From VBCK01 sp035511515 (GTDB taxonomy: Bacteria; Pseudomonadota; Gammaproteobacteria; Burkholderiales; Burkholderiaceae_F), in contig DATKFG010000084.1 in NCBI GenBank assembly GCA_035511515.1, positions 1-7,281 of the forward strand: 7,281 nt of DNA, given 5' to 3'. The position numbers were made by a program, and so were the translations under genes. Numbering within the stretch: the first letter of the stretch is position 1; every line of letters starts with the position of its first letter. Shown one piece after another: positions 1 to 6,784 of the stretch. The notes beneath the pieces are model-generated. The model saw nothing but the letters and a program-made list of their open reading frames with translations. It was not told where the DNA came from and did not search any database.

Positions 1-1
1 G

Positions 2-232
2 ATCCCGAACGTGACCTGGTCGCTGGGCGTGGCCGGCGATACGCCCAACGAGAACTACACGTGGTTCCAGGGCTTCCTGGCCACCACCTACGCCTTGACG
101 CTGACCCAGAACCTGCAGCACTGGTCGGCCAGCGTGCTGTATGTCACCTATCGGGGCGGCACCCCGTCGATACTGCGCAACTTCTACGCCGATCGCGACT
201 GGTGGGGAGCTTCGCTCACCTACACGTTCTGA
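2..232 (+). CDS. C-terminal fragment of an outer-membrane beta-barrel protein (DUF1302-like)
   Basis: This is the last 76 codons of a gene whose start lies upstream of the window; the open frame runs from base 2 to a TGA at 230-232. The peptide alternates hydrophobic and polar residues as barrel strands do (for example HWSASVLYVTY). It ends in DRDWWGASLTYTF, a C-terminal strand with terminal Phe, the signal recognised by the BAM outer-membrane assembly machinery. The closing pattern, a turn with an N-x-x-x-DRD motif followed by an aromatic-rich last strand, resembles what I recall of DUF1302 proteins, which are large barrels common in beta- and gammaproteobacteria and often of unknown substrate. 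An outer-membrane barrel is well supported; the exact family is less certain because most of the protein is missing. The gene converges on the lipase-like gene, with a strong hairpin between the two stops. Confidence 0.7.
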   Translation: MPNVTWSLGVAGDTPNENYTWFQGFLATTYALTLTQNLQHWSASVLYVTYRGGTPSILRNFYADRDWWGASLTYTF

Positions 233-238
233 CGTAAA

Positions 239-279
239 GCCGCGGGGGCGGGCCCGACTCGTATCGCCCGCCCCACGGC
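239..279. terminator. Bidirectional hairpin between convergent genes
   Basis: A perfect 9-bp GC stem, GGGGCGGGC (245-253) with GCCCGCCCC (266-274), encloses a 12-nt loop. After a short internal mismatch it is extended by GCCG (239-242) with CGGC (276-279). It lies in the 76-bp gap between the stop of the outer-membrane gene (232) and the stop of the lipase gene (309), where a shared terminator is expected. Neither side has a clear U-tract, so it is not a textbook intrinsic terminator. It could act with Rho or as a 3'-end stabilising structure. Confidence 0.65.
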
Positions 280-308
280 CGATGATCGAACTGGAGCAAC
301 GGTGGCGT

Positions 309-1316
309 TCAATGACGATCCGACAGCGAGTTCAGGAAGTCCAGGGCCGCCTGCCACGCCGTGGGCGAATTGAGGATGCCAAGATGCGCGGTCTGCAGGA
401 TCAGGTCGTACTTGCCCTGGCCGCTGAGGTCGATGCTTGGCGCCCCGGCCAGCAATGCGCTGTCGGAAAAGTCGTGCGGATTGCCGTCGCGGTCCTCGGC
501 CGGCACCGCGGGCAGCAGCCCGTCTTGCGCGGAGATGTAGACGAAGTCGCCACTGGGTGGCGAGGTGCGCGCGACGTTGCGTATCACCACGTATCGGGTC
601 GGCGCCGGCGTCTCGCCGGCGCCGTTGAGCACCGACAGCAGCTGCGTGTGATCCGAGCCGTATTCCTCGCAGATCGCGCTGTCCGGGACGAACCCGCCGC
701 TCGCCGGCAGCTGGTAGAAATTGGCCGGCGACGGCGAGCAGTTGATGATGCCGTGGTTCGGGCCGTCGATCGCCACCAGGCCCCGCACCCGTTCGTACGC
801 GTCGTCCTGCAGCATCCACTCGCGCGCAACCGTAACGCCCAGGCTGTGGGCGACGATGTCGACCTGGTCGGCGCCGGTGTATTCGAGTACGGCGCGCACG
901 AACGCGCGCAGCAGCGGCACGGCAGCGGCGGTGCTGTGCCCGACCCCCGACTTGCGGGGGATCTCGGTCAGCAGGTCGCACTGGTCGCCCTGATACCCCA
1001 GGCCCCAGAGCTCCGAGGCGCGGTAGCCATGCGCCAGGAAGAACTGTGCGGCATTGTGGATGTAGCCGAGCGGATTGCAGGCCGTGGCAAACGGCGTGTC
1101 ATTGTTGCCATGCAGGAAGATCACCGGTATGTGCTCGACATGGCCGCGCGCTCCGAAACCGAGTACGGGTGCGCCGAGGTAAGGATTGCGGATCACCGGA
1201 AAGTCCGCCGGCAGATTGTTGCCGACCACCGGGGTCGCGCCGCCGTCGGCGGCGAGGGCGGCGAGACTCGCCAGCGCAAATATCATCGTGCACAACCAAC
1301 GCGTGCATGGTTTCAT
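309..1316 (-). CDS. Exported lipase-like alpha/beta hydrolase
   Basis: The 335-residue protein is predicted to be a secreted serine ester hydrolase. The start at 1316 is chosen over an upstream in-frame ATG at 1370 because an AGGAGG sits just before it and a signal peptide begins exactly there: MKPCTRWLC, then a hydrophobic core and an ALAA-type cleavage site near residues 20-23. The visible alpha/beta-hydrolase landmarks are the oxyanion-hole HG at 69-70 (VIFLHGNND), the nucleophile elbow AHSLG at 156-160 with Ser158, a candidate acid Asp265 (AQDGLLP) and a candidate His311 (TAHLGI). Cys80, Cys113, Cys193 and Cys216 could form disulphides after export. The pattern fits bacterial triacylglycerol lipases of the Lipase_2 kind and, more loosely, PhaZ7-type extracellular polyhydroxybutyrate depolymerases. 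The substrate cannot be decided from sequence. No foldase or secretion gene is adjacent, so Sec-type export is inferred. Confidence 0.88.
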   Translation of the reverse strand: MKPCTRWLCTMIFALASLAALAADGGATPVVGNNLPADFPVIRNPYLGAPVLGFGARGHVEHIPVIFLHGNNDTPFATACNPLGYIHNAAQFFLAHGYRASELWGLGYQGDQCDLLTEIPRKSGVGHSTAAAVPLLRAFVRAVLEYTGADQVDIVAHSLGVTVAREWMLQDDAYERVRGLVAIDGPNHGIINCSPSPANFYQLPASGGFVPDSAICEEYGSDHTQLLSVLNGAGETPAPTRYVVIRNVARTSPPSGDFVYISAQDGLLPAVPAEDRDGNPHDFSDSALLAGAPSIDLSGQGKYDLILQTAHLGILNSPTAWQAALDFLNSLSDRH

Positions 1317-1321
1317 CGGAA

Positions 1322-1328
1322 TCCTCCT
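1322..1328 (-). promoter_or_regulatory. Strong Shine-Dalgarno site fixing the lipase start
   Basis: Read on the minus strand, AGGAGGA lies 5 nt before the ATG at 1316. The upstream in-frame ATG at 1370 would put 18 charged or polar residues before the signal peptide. The site therefore decides the start and reduces the divergent intergenic gap to 24 bp. Confidence 0.8.
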
Positions 1329-1333
1329 ATACT
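1328..1333 (+). promoter_or_regulatory. Candidate -10 box (TATACT) for the ThuA-like gene
   Basis: TATACT differs from the sigma-70 consensus at one position and ends 7 nt before the ATG at 1341. Transcription would therefore start at or next to the first base of the start codon. The -35 region (about 1305-1310, GCATGG) is poor, so this is a positional argument. It overlaps the minus-strand Shine-Dalgarno site of the lipase by one base. Confidence 0.35.
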
Positions 1334-1340
1334 GCAAAAA

Positions 1341-2222
1341 ATGGTCGATCGAATCCACGTACTGTTGCAAACGACGATCACGTCGGTCGTGGACGACTGG
1401 AGCATCAACCGCTTCTCCTTGTTGCGCGAATGTCTTGCGGGACTCGGGGCCCGGTCCGACGTCCAGTTCGAGGTCGACGCACGCGATCGAATATCGCCTG
1501 CGGGTCCCGATCCGACTCTATCCGAGTTGGATCGTTCGCACTATGACCAGCTCTGGCTGTTTGCGGTGGACACCGGTGGCGGGCTCGACCCGCGCGATTG
1601 TGCTGGAATTTCGCAGTTTCGAAAGAGGGGAGGAGGGCTGCTCGTTGCTCGAGATCACATGGATCTGGGCAGTTCGGTGTGCAACTTGGGCGGAGTGGGC
1701 GCGGCCAACTACTTCCATACGAGGAACCCGGATCCCGATCCGAGTCGCCATCGCGTGGACGACCGCGAAACCGCCTACATTTCGTGGCCGAACTATCACT
1801 CGGGGGCGAATGGGAACTGCCAGCAGATCGAGGTGATGCCGCCGCCCCATCCGGTTCTGCTCGACCCATCGTCGCCGAGCGGGCTGATCCGCTATCTACC
1901 CGCGCACCCGCATGAAGGCGGCATCGGTGCGCCGGCTGACGATCCAACCGCCCGCGTGATCGCCACCGGCCGAAGCAAGACTACCGGTGCTCGGTTCAAC
2001 ATTGCCGTCGCGTTTGAAGCGCCCGATGACGGCGGGCGCGCGATCGTCGAATCGACGTTCCACCATTTCGCGGACTACAACTGGGATCCGGGCAGAGGCT
2101 GCCCAAGCTTCGTGACCGAGCCGCCTGGCAACGGGCTGGCCGAGTTTCCAGAAGCTCTGCGCACGACAAGACGCTACGTTCGGAATATCGCGCTGTGGCT
2201 GTCGAGGCACCCGACCCAATAG
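1341..2222 (+). CDS. Uncharacterised ThuA / class I glutamine-amidotransferase-like protein
   Basis: I do not recognise a named gene. The 293-residue protein has no signal peptide or membrane segment and should be cytoplasmic. It opens with a beta-strand (RIHVLLQTT, 4-12). Next comes YDQLWLFAVDTGG (68-80) and then QFRKRGGGLLVARDHMDLGSS (92-112), a strand, helix and GGG-turn arrangement like that of ThuA-type or GATase1-like domains. Other motifs likely to be conserved are WPNYHSG (149-155), LPAHPHEGG (186-194) and FHHFADYNWD (240-249), which supply several His and acidic residues. The classical GATase Cys-His-Glu triad is not evident, so amidotransferase activity is not claimed. The frame stays open far upstream, antisense to the lipase, but lipase-like coding on the other strand excludes that part. 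The start at 1341 lacks a Shine-Dalgarno site; a GTG at 1389 is an alternative but would remove the first strand. Confidence 0.75.
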   Translation: MVDRIHVLLQTTITSVVDDWSINRFSLLRECLAGLGARSDVQFEVDARDRISPAGPDPTLSELDRSHYDQLWLFAVDTGGGLDPRDCAGISQFRKRGGGLLVARDHMDLGSSVCNLGGVGAANYFHTRNPDPDPSRHRVDDRETAYISWPNYHSGANGNCQQIEVMPPPHPVLLDPSSPSGLIRYLPAHPHEGGIGAPADDPTARVIATGRSKTTGARFNIAVAFEAPDDGGRAIVESTFHHFADYNWDPGRGCPSFVTEPPGNGLAEFPEALRTTRRYVRNIALWLSRHPTQ

Positions 2223-2299
2223 CCGGATGGCGGGCCTGCACGGGCGCAAAGAGCGCGGCATTCGACGAAAGTGCAATATCCGTCGCGCGGGCACGCCGC

Positions 2300-2305
2300 T
2301 AGAAT
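2300..2305 (+). promoter_or_regulatory. Candidate -10 box (TAGAAT) of the response regulator gene
   Basis: TAGAAT matches five of six sigma-70 -10 positions. It sits 22 nt before the ATG at 2328, giving a leader of about 15 nt that still holds the ribosome binding site. The -35 region near 2277-2282 (TATCCG) is weak, so the promoter may depend on an activator. The 105-bp gap after the ThuA-like gene shows no convincing terminator hairpin, so read-through from that gene is also possible. Confidence 0.35.
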
Positions 2306-2312
2306 CGCCGCG

Positions 2313-2319
2313 AAGAGGG
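2313..2319 (+). promoter_or_regulatory. Ribosome binding site of the response regulator
   Basis: AAGAGGG lies 8 nt before the ATG at 2328. It selects this start over an upstream in-frame start at 2271, which would add 19 residues ahead of the conserved receiver-domain beginning (ARPTLIIADDHPLF). Confidence 0.7.
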
Positions 2320-2327
2320 ACGTCGTA

Positions 2328-3005
2328 ATGGCGCGACCGACGCTGATTATCGCGGATGACCACCCGTTGTTTCGTGCAGCCCTCAGGGAAGTCGTTGGAC
2401 GTCAGATACCTGGTGCAAAGGTCATCGAGGTGTCGTCTCTGGACGCGTTGCAGGCCGCGATCGCCAATCATCCCGACTCCGACATGATCCTTCTGGACCT
2501 GCGGATGCCCGGGGCGAGGGGACTGTCTTCGCTGCTGTACCTCAGGGCGGAGTACCCCGCGGTACCGATCGTCGTCGTTTCGGCAACCGAAGAGCCGTCG
2601 GTGGTGCAAAGGGCCCTGGACTTCGGTGCGTCCGGGTTCATTCCGAAGTCTTCCAGCATCGAAACCATCGGCGATTCTCTGCGCACGGTCCTGGACGGCG
2701 GAATTTGCGCGCCGCACCTGCCCGAGCGCCGCTCGCAGGCGGAGGAACAGGATCGCGAGCTAGCGCGCAGGTTGTCGACCCTGACGCCCCAGCAGCTCAA
2801 GGTGCTGGTCATGCTGGCCGAAGGTCATAGCAACAAGCACATCGCCGCTCATCTGGCCATTACCGAAGCGACGGTGAAGGCCCATATCACCGGGATCCTG
2901 CGCAAGCTCGGAATCGAACGCAGGACCCAGGCAGCCGTTCTGGCGCAGCGCCTGGTGCAAACGGGCGAGCGGCGAGACATTGGCAGCCTGGAGGACGACA
3001 GCTAG
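2328..3005 (+). CDS. crbR: LuxR/NarL-family response regulator, CrbR/ErdR-like
   Basis: The 225-residue DNA-binding response regulator is cytoplasmic. The receiver domain (about 5-122) carries the acidic pair Asp10-Asp11, phospho-acceptor Asp57 (ILLDLRMPG), the Ser85 switch residue and Lys107 (FIPKSSS). A short charged linker leads to a LuxR/GerE helix-turn-helix (about 150-212) with the typical LTPQQLKVLVMLAEG, NKHIAAHLAITEATVKAHI and LRKLG segments. The start ARPTLIIADDHPLFRAALR and the GASGFIPKSSSIETIG stretch match my memory of CrbR (Vibrio) and ErdR (Pseudomonas), which activate acetyl-CoA synthetase and small-carbon genes. The next gene, convergent and overlapping by 4 bp, encodes the matching type of kinase, which supports a cognate pair. 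Ortholog naming rests on recall and context; the general function is secure. Phosphorylation by that kinase is inferred. Confidence 0.9.
   Translation: MARPTLIIADDHPLFRAALREVVGRQIPGAKVIEVSSLDALQAAIANHPDSDMILLDLRMPGARGLSSLLYLRAEYPAVPIVVVSATEEPSVVQRALDFGASGFIPKSSSIETIGDSLRTVLDGGICAPHLPERRSQAEEQDRELARRLSTLTPQQLKVLVMLAEGHSNKHIAAHLAITEATVKAHITGILRKLGIERRTQAAVLAQRLVQTGERRDIGSLEDDS
3002..3005. other. Shared CTAG: overlapping stop codons of convergent genes
   Basis: The self-complementary tetramer CTAG supplies TAG for the response regulator (3003-3005, +) and TAG for the kinase (3002-3004, -). The two coding regions therefore meet tail to tail with a 4-bp overlap, leaving no room for a terminator between them. 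Confidence 0.95.
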
Positions 3006-6000
3006 GCCAGCACGCTGTTCATCACGGCGCGCAGCGCGGCCGGCTTGATCGGCTTGCGCAGTATGTGGCAACCCCGTGCACTGGCCGCGCTCTGGGCGCT
3101 TTGGGTGTGATCGGCTGTGATCACAATGCTGGGCAGGCGGCTGCCCCACAGTTCCTGCATCTCCTCGGCCAGGTCGAGTCCGCTTTGGCCGCGATCGAGG
3201 TGATAGTCGACCAGCATGACGTCCGGAACCGCTTCCCCCCTGCGCACCCAGCTCAGCGCCGACTCGCGATCGCGCACGGCGACCGTGTCACAACCCCAGC
3301 TGAAGAGCAGCGCTTTGATGCCGGCCAGGACGGCCGGCTCGTTCTCGATGCAAAGCACGCGCCGGCCGGCCAACCGGCTTTCGGCAGGGTCGGGGACGGC
3401 GGGACGCGGCAGCGAAGCGGCCGCCTTGTCGCCGATCGGCACGCAAATCGCGAACACGCTGCCGCGCCCCGGCCATGAACGCACCGACAGCGGGTGTCCG
3501 AGCATCTTGGCGATCCGATCGGCGATCGCCAGGCCAAGGCCCAGCCCGCGTTCCTGCCCGTCGTCAGCGTCGTCCAGGCGACGGAACTCCTCGAAGATTT
3601 CCCTTTGCTTTTCCTGTGGAATGCCGCGACCGGAGTCCCACACTTCGATGTAGAGCACATCGCCTCGACGCCGGCAGCCGAGCAGCACGCTTCCGCGCTG
3701 CGTGTAGCGCAGCGAATTCGACAGGAAGTTCTGCAGCACCCGGCGCAGCAGCTGTGGATCGGAGTGCACCACGTGCTCGCAATTGACTGTGCGTAGTTTC
3801 AATCCCCGGTCGCGGGCGATGACCTTGAATTCGGCCGCCAGAGGATTGACCACCTGAGACAACAGGAAGTGCTCCAGGTGGGCTTCCTGAGCGCCCGCGT
3901 CCAGCCGCGAGATATCGAGCAGGCCGCCCAGCAGGTTCTCGGCCGCGACCAGCGCTGTTTCGGCTTGCGCCACCAGCGCGGCGCTGGACGGCGCCAGTTG
4001 AGCGCGGTCTACCGACGATATGAACAGGCGGGCAGCCGTCATCGGCTGAACCAGGTCGTGCGAGGCCGTCGCGAGAAAGCGCGTCTTGGCCTCGTTGGCT
4101 CTCTCGGCGTAAATCTTGGCGTCGGCCAGCTCGAAGTTGAGCGCCGTCAGTTCGCCGGTGCGCTGCACAACCCGAACCTCCAGCGTCTCGTTTGCCTCCT
4201 GCAGCGCACGCTGCGCGCGCTTGTACGCGGTGACGTCGGAGTAGCTGGTCACGAATCCGCCGCCCGGCATCGGATTGCCCAGAATCTCCAGGACGGTGCC
4301 GTTCGGCAGCTCGCGCTCGTGGGAGTGTGGCTTGCCGGATCGCATGTGCGCCAGGCGCCGCGCGACGGCCGCATCGACGTCGGCGGATACCACCCAGCCG
4401 CGCGTGGCGTTATACCGGATCAGGTCTTCGATCGGCCGGCCCACGGTCACCATGCCGGGCGGATAGTCGAACAACATTTGATAACGCTGATTCCACGCCA
4501 CCAGGCACAGGTTGGCGTCGACAACGCTTACCCCTTGTGACAGATTCTCGAGCGAAGCGCGCAGCAGCTCCCGGTTGAATTGGATTGCGTGCGAGGTTTC
4601 GTCCAGGAGCCGGACAACATCTTCGGGCTGCATATCGCGTCCGCGCAACGTGGTTCCGAGCACGAGCCGCGCGCTCGACGTGCCCAGCACACCGGCCAAC
4701 AGGTGTTCGACAAAACGCGCAAACTCGGAATCCGCTTGATCGGCGCGTTCGAGCGCGGGCCGCCCGACCCGGCAGGCGTAATCGGTGAACGACGCGGTGG
4801 TTCGCTCGGGCCCGAGAAAGCGCTCGACCAGCTCCTGAAGATCGCCGACCGTAGCGGAAATGCGGGCCAGGCCGCGTTTGGGCGCCTCCGATCCGACCGC
4901 GTCGTCCAGGAACTTGGCCGCTTGAAGCCGCTCCCGAAGTCCCGGAGATCTCAACAGCGAAACGCCGACATAGAAGGCCAGGTTGAGCGACAGGCTCCAG
5001 ACCACGCCATGCGTCAGCGGACTCATCGTGGACCTGCCGAACAGCGCCTCGGGTCGAAGCCAGCCGATGCCGAATGGTCCATCGCGCAGGATCTCGAGGT
5101 GGCTCCCGCTGGCGAGCAACAAGGCCGGCATCAGCAACGTGTAGGCCCAGACCACGAAACCCACCATGAGACTCGTCACGACCCCGCGATAGCGCCCGCC
5201 CCTCCAAAGAACCCCGAGGAACAGGCTCGGTGCGAATTGAGCGACCGCCGCGAACGACAGCAGACCGATCTGCGCCAGCGTGCCCGGGCCGGTGAATAGC
5301 CGGAAGTAGCCGTACGCGAGCCCGATGATCACCACGATCGCGACGCGCCGGACCAGCTTGATCAGCCCGGACAGATCCTGGCCGGGGAGCCGTCCGAAGC
5401 GATTGGATCGCAGCAGCAGCGGCATGACGATCTCATTGCAGATCATCGTGGAAAGAGCGATGGTTTCCACGATGACCATGCCGGTCGCGGCGGAGAATCC
5501 GCCCAGGTAGGCGCCAAGTGCCAGGACCGGATGGTTGCCGGCCAGCGGCAGCGCCAGCACGAACGTGTCTGCCGGGATCGGAAGGGCGAAAAATTGCTCC
5601 AGGCCGCTTGCCGCGATCGGCAACACGAAGAAACTGATGATCGCAAGGTACGCCGGGAAGACCCAGCGCGATGTGCGAAGATCCGAAACAACCGTGTTCT
5701 CGACGACGGCGACGTGGAACTGCCGGGGCAGGCAGACGATCGCGATGGCCGCGAGCAGCGTCTGCGTCAGGAACCCCATTCTCCAGGACGGATCGCTCAC
5801 GCGGCTCGAGACCTGCGGCAGCGCCAGAGCGTGCCCGTAGGCGTCCCCGATGCCGTTTCGAAGGCCGTACACGACGTACAGTCCCACTGCCAGGAATGCG
5901 GCAAGCTTGACCAGCGATTCGAACGCGATCGCCAGCACCATTCCGTGGTGGTTCTCGGTGCTCACCAGGTCGCGCGTTCCGAACAGGATCGCGAAGGCCG

Positions 6001-6502
6001 CCAGCATCAGCGCGATCGTCAGCGCGCTGTCCACCAGGTGCGGACCGCCCACCGGCGTTGCCATGGGAAGGTCGAATCCGAACGAGACCGCTTTGAGCTG
6101 GAGCGCGATGTAGGGCAGCACGCCCACCACTGCGATCGCGGTCACCAGCATCGCGATGGCCTGGTGGCGGCCATAGCGGGCGCCGATGAAGTCGGCAATC
6201 GAGGTGATGTTATGGCGCTTGGAGATCCGGATGATCCGCTGCAGCAGCGGTCCGCCGAACAGGAACACGAGCGCGGGTCCCAGGTAAATCGGCAGGAAGT
6301 CCCATCCGCTGCTGGCGGCGCGCCCGACGGCTCCGTAGAAGGTCCACGAAGTGCAGTAAACGCACAGGGCCAGGCTGTAGACCCACGGCTTGCGCGCGGG
6401 AGGGCCCAGGATGCGGGCGCGCCGATCGCCGAAGTAGGCCACCGCGAAAAGAATCGCGACGTAACCCGTGGAAAAGGCGAACAGCGTCCAACTGTTTAGC
6501 AC
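3002..6502 (-). CDS. crbS: Symporter-fused hybrid sensor histidine kinase, CrbS/MxtR-like (SSS-STAC-PAS-HisKA-HATPase-REC)
   Basis: The 1166-residue inner-membrane protein should sense a small solute and phosphorylate the neighbouring regulator. The start is the GTG at 6502, because GGGGGGAGG lies 7 nt upstream; a GTG at 6526 would add eight residues and place this site inside the gene. Domains, numbered from 6502: a sodium:solute-symporter-like region with a dozen or so membrane segments (about 2-515); a helical STAC-like linker (about 545-630, with VGDLQELVERFLGPER); PAS (about 645-760, LSQGVSVVDANLCLVAWNQRY); coiled coil; HisKA with FLATASHDLVQP and phospho-acceptor His815; HATPase_c with N box NFLSNSLRYT (Asn925, Asn929), DSGRGIP (Asp956) and GLGLGLA (986-992); and a C-terminal receiver with Asp1099 (MLVDYHL) and Lys1150. 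All catalytic residues are present and the length suits the family. Known members control acetate use; whether the SSS part still transports is unknown. Confidence 0.93.
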   Translation of the reverse strand: MLNSWTLFAFSTGYVAILFAVAYFGDRRARILGPPARKPWVYSLALCVYCTSWTFYGAVGRAASSGWDFLPIYLGPALVFLFGGPLLQRIIRISKRHNITSIADFIGARYGRHQAIAMLVTAIAVVGVLPYIALQLKAVSFGFDLPMATPVGGPHLVDSALTIALMLAAFAILFGTRDLVSTENHHGMVLAIAFESLVKLAAFLAVGLYVVYGLRNGIGDAYGHALALPQVSSRVSDPSWRMGFLTQTLLAAIAIVCLPRQFHVAVVENTVVSDLRTSRWVFPAYLAIISFFVLPIAASGLEQFFALPIPADTFVLALPLAGNHPVLALGAYLGGFSAATGMVIVETIALSTMICNEIVMPLLLRSNRFGRLPGQDLSGLIKLVRRVAIVVIIGLAYGYFRLFTGPGTLAQIGLLSFAAVAQFAPSLFLGVLWRGGRYRGVVTSLMVGFVVWAYTLLMPALLLASGSHLEILRDGPFGIGWLRPEALFGRSTMSPLTHGVVWSLSLNLAFYVGVSLLRSPGLRERLQAAKFLDDAVGSEAPKRGLARISATVGDLQELVERFLGPERTTASFTDYACRVGRPALERADQADSEFARFVEHLLAGVLGTSSARLVLGTTLRGRDMQPEDVVRLLDETSHAIQFNRELLRASLENLSQGVSVVDANLCLVAWNQRYQMLFDYPPGMVTVGRPIEDLIRYNATRGWVVSADVDAAVARRLAHMRSGKPHSHERELPNGTVLEILGNPMPGGGFVTSYSDVTAYKRAQRALQEANETLEVRVVQRTGELTALNFELADAKIYAERANEAKTRFLATASHDLVQPMTAARLFISSVDRAQLAPSSAALVAQAETALVAAENLLGGLLDISRLDAGAQEAHLEHFLLSQVVNPLAAEFKVIARDRGLKLRTVNCEHVVHSDPQLLRRVLQNFLSNSLRYTQRGSVLLGCRRRGDVLYIEVWDSGRGIPQEKQREIFEEFRRLDDADDGQERGLGLGLAIADRIAKMLGHPLSVRSWPGRGSVFAICVPIGDKAAASLPRPAVPDPAESRLAGRRVLCIENEPAVLAGIKALLFSWGCDTVAVRDRESALSWVRRGEAVPDVMLVDYHLDRGQSGLDLAEEMQELWGSRLPSIVITADHTQSAQSAASARGCHILRKPIKPAALRAVMNSVLA

Positions 6503-6509
6503 GTGCGCA

Positions 6510-6518
6510 CCTCCCCCC
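6510..6518 (-). promoter_or_regulatory. Ribosome binding site deciding the kinase GTG start
   Basis: On the minus strand GGGGGGAGG ends 7 nt before the GTG at 6502. This favours that start over the in-frame GTG at 6526, and the residue after it begins the first membrane segment region (LNSWTLFAFSTGYVAILF). Confidence 0.75.
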
Positions 6519-6683
6519 GTCGACACCGAGCGCCATGCGTCGATGTCGAGCCGTTCGTATGCACCGCGCGTAGCACCACGGCCAAGGAGCGGCGGAAGCG
6601 GCTGTGACTGCGCAAGCGGATCTTATTCTCATCACGGACCGCGACGCGACCCGCGATCGAATATTGCAACGCAGAAAAGCCTC

Positions 6684-6699
6684 TTCGCGCGAATCGATT
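6684..6699. repeat. Two overlapping palindromes, TTCGCGCGAA and AATCGATT
   Basis: TTCGCGCGAA (6684-6693) and AATCGATT (6692-6699) are each perfectly self-complementary and share two bases. They lie about 185-200 bp upstream of the kinase start and directly before the TTGGTC repeat unit. An operator role is possible but not shown. Confidence 0.45.
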
Positions 6700-6730
6700 T
6701 TGGTCTTTACGGATTAGACCTTGGTCGAAT
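6700..6730. promoter_or_regulatory. Candidate operator: TTGGTC direct repeats and an 18-bp inverted repeat
   Basis: TTGGTC occurs at 6700-6705 and 6721-6726, exactly 21 bp apart (two helical turns). The second copy is the right arm of ATTAGACCTTGGTCGAAT (6713-6730), in which 7 of 8 arm positions pair around a TT centre. GGTCT (6702-6706) also pairs with AGACC (6716-6720). Repeated half-sites in both orientations with helical phasing are typical of cooperative regulator binding. The bound protein is unknown; the CrbR-like regulator or an MFS-linked regulator outside the window are candidates. Confidence 0.4.
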
Positions 6731-6771
6731 GGAGGTGTTGGCGATTCTGTGGTAAGGGGAGCGGATGCGGC

Positions 6772-6783
6772 AGCAGCGCTGCT
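6772..6783. repeat. 12-bp perfect palindrome AGCAGCGCTGCT
   Basis: The sequence equals its own reverse complement over 12 bases. It lies in the gene-free region, immediately before a GC hairpin, and may be an operator half-site pair or simply part of a structured segment. Confidence 0.5.
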
Positions 6784-6784
6784 T

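Noticed and set aside
141..1340. A plus-strand frame open from 141 to 2222, suggesting a 693-residue protein
   Set aside because: Its first 400 codons lie antisense to the lipase-like gene, which has a signal peptide, catalytic motifs and a strong ribosome binding site. The translation there is Arg/Ala-rich and low-complexity, typical of a high-GC shadow. Only the part from 1341 looks like a protein.
1372..1385. Inverted repeat CGACG-ATCA-CGTCG near the start of the ThuA-like gene
   Set aside because: Short, GC-rich and inside coding sequence. It could be a lipase operator since it lies about 56-69 bp upstream of that start, but nothing else supports it.
1896..2717. A 273-codon minus-strand frame spanning the ThuA-like gene and the regulator
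   Set aside because: It crosses two well-supported plus-strand coding regions and a promoter-bearing gap, has no ribosome binding site that I can see, and its composition is arginine-rich.
5531..6499. A 322-codon plus-strand frame antisense to the kinase membrane domain
   Set aside because: The translation is highly charged (Arg, Gln, Asp and His rich) without any recognisable domain, as expected opposite a hydrophobic high-GC sequence.
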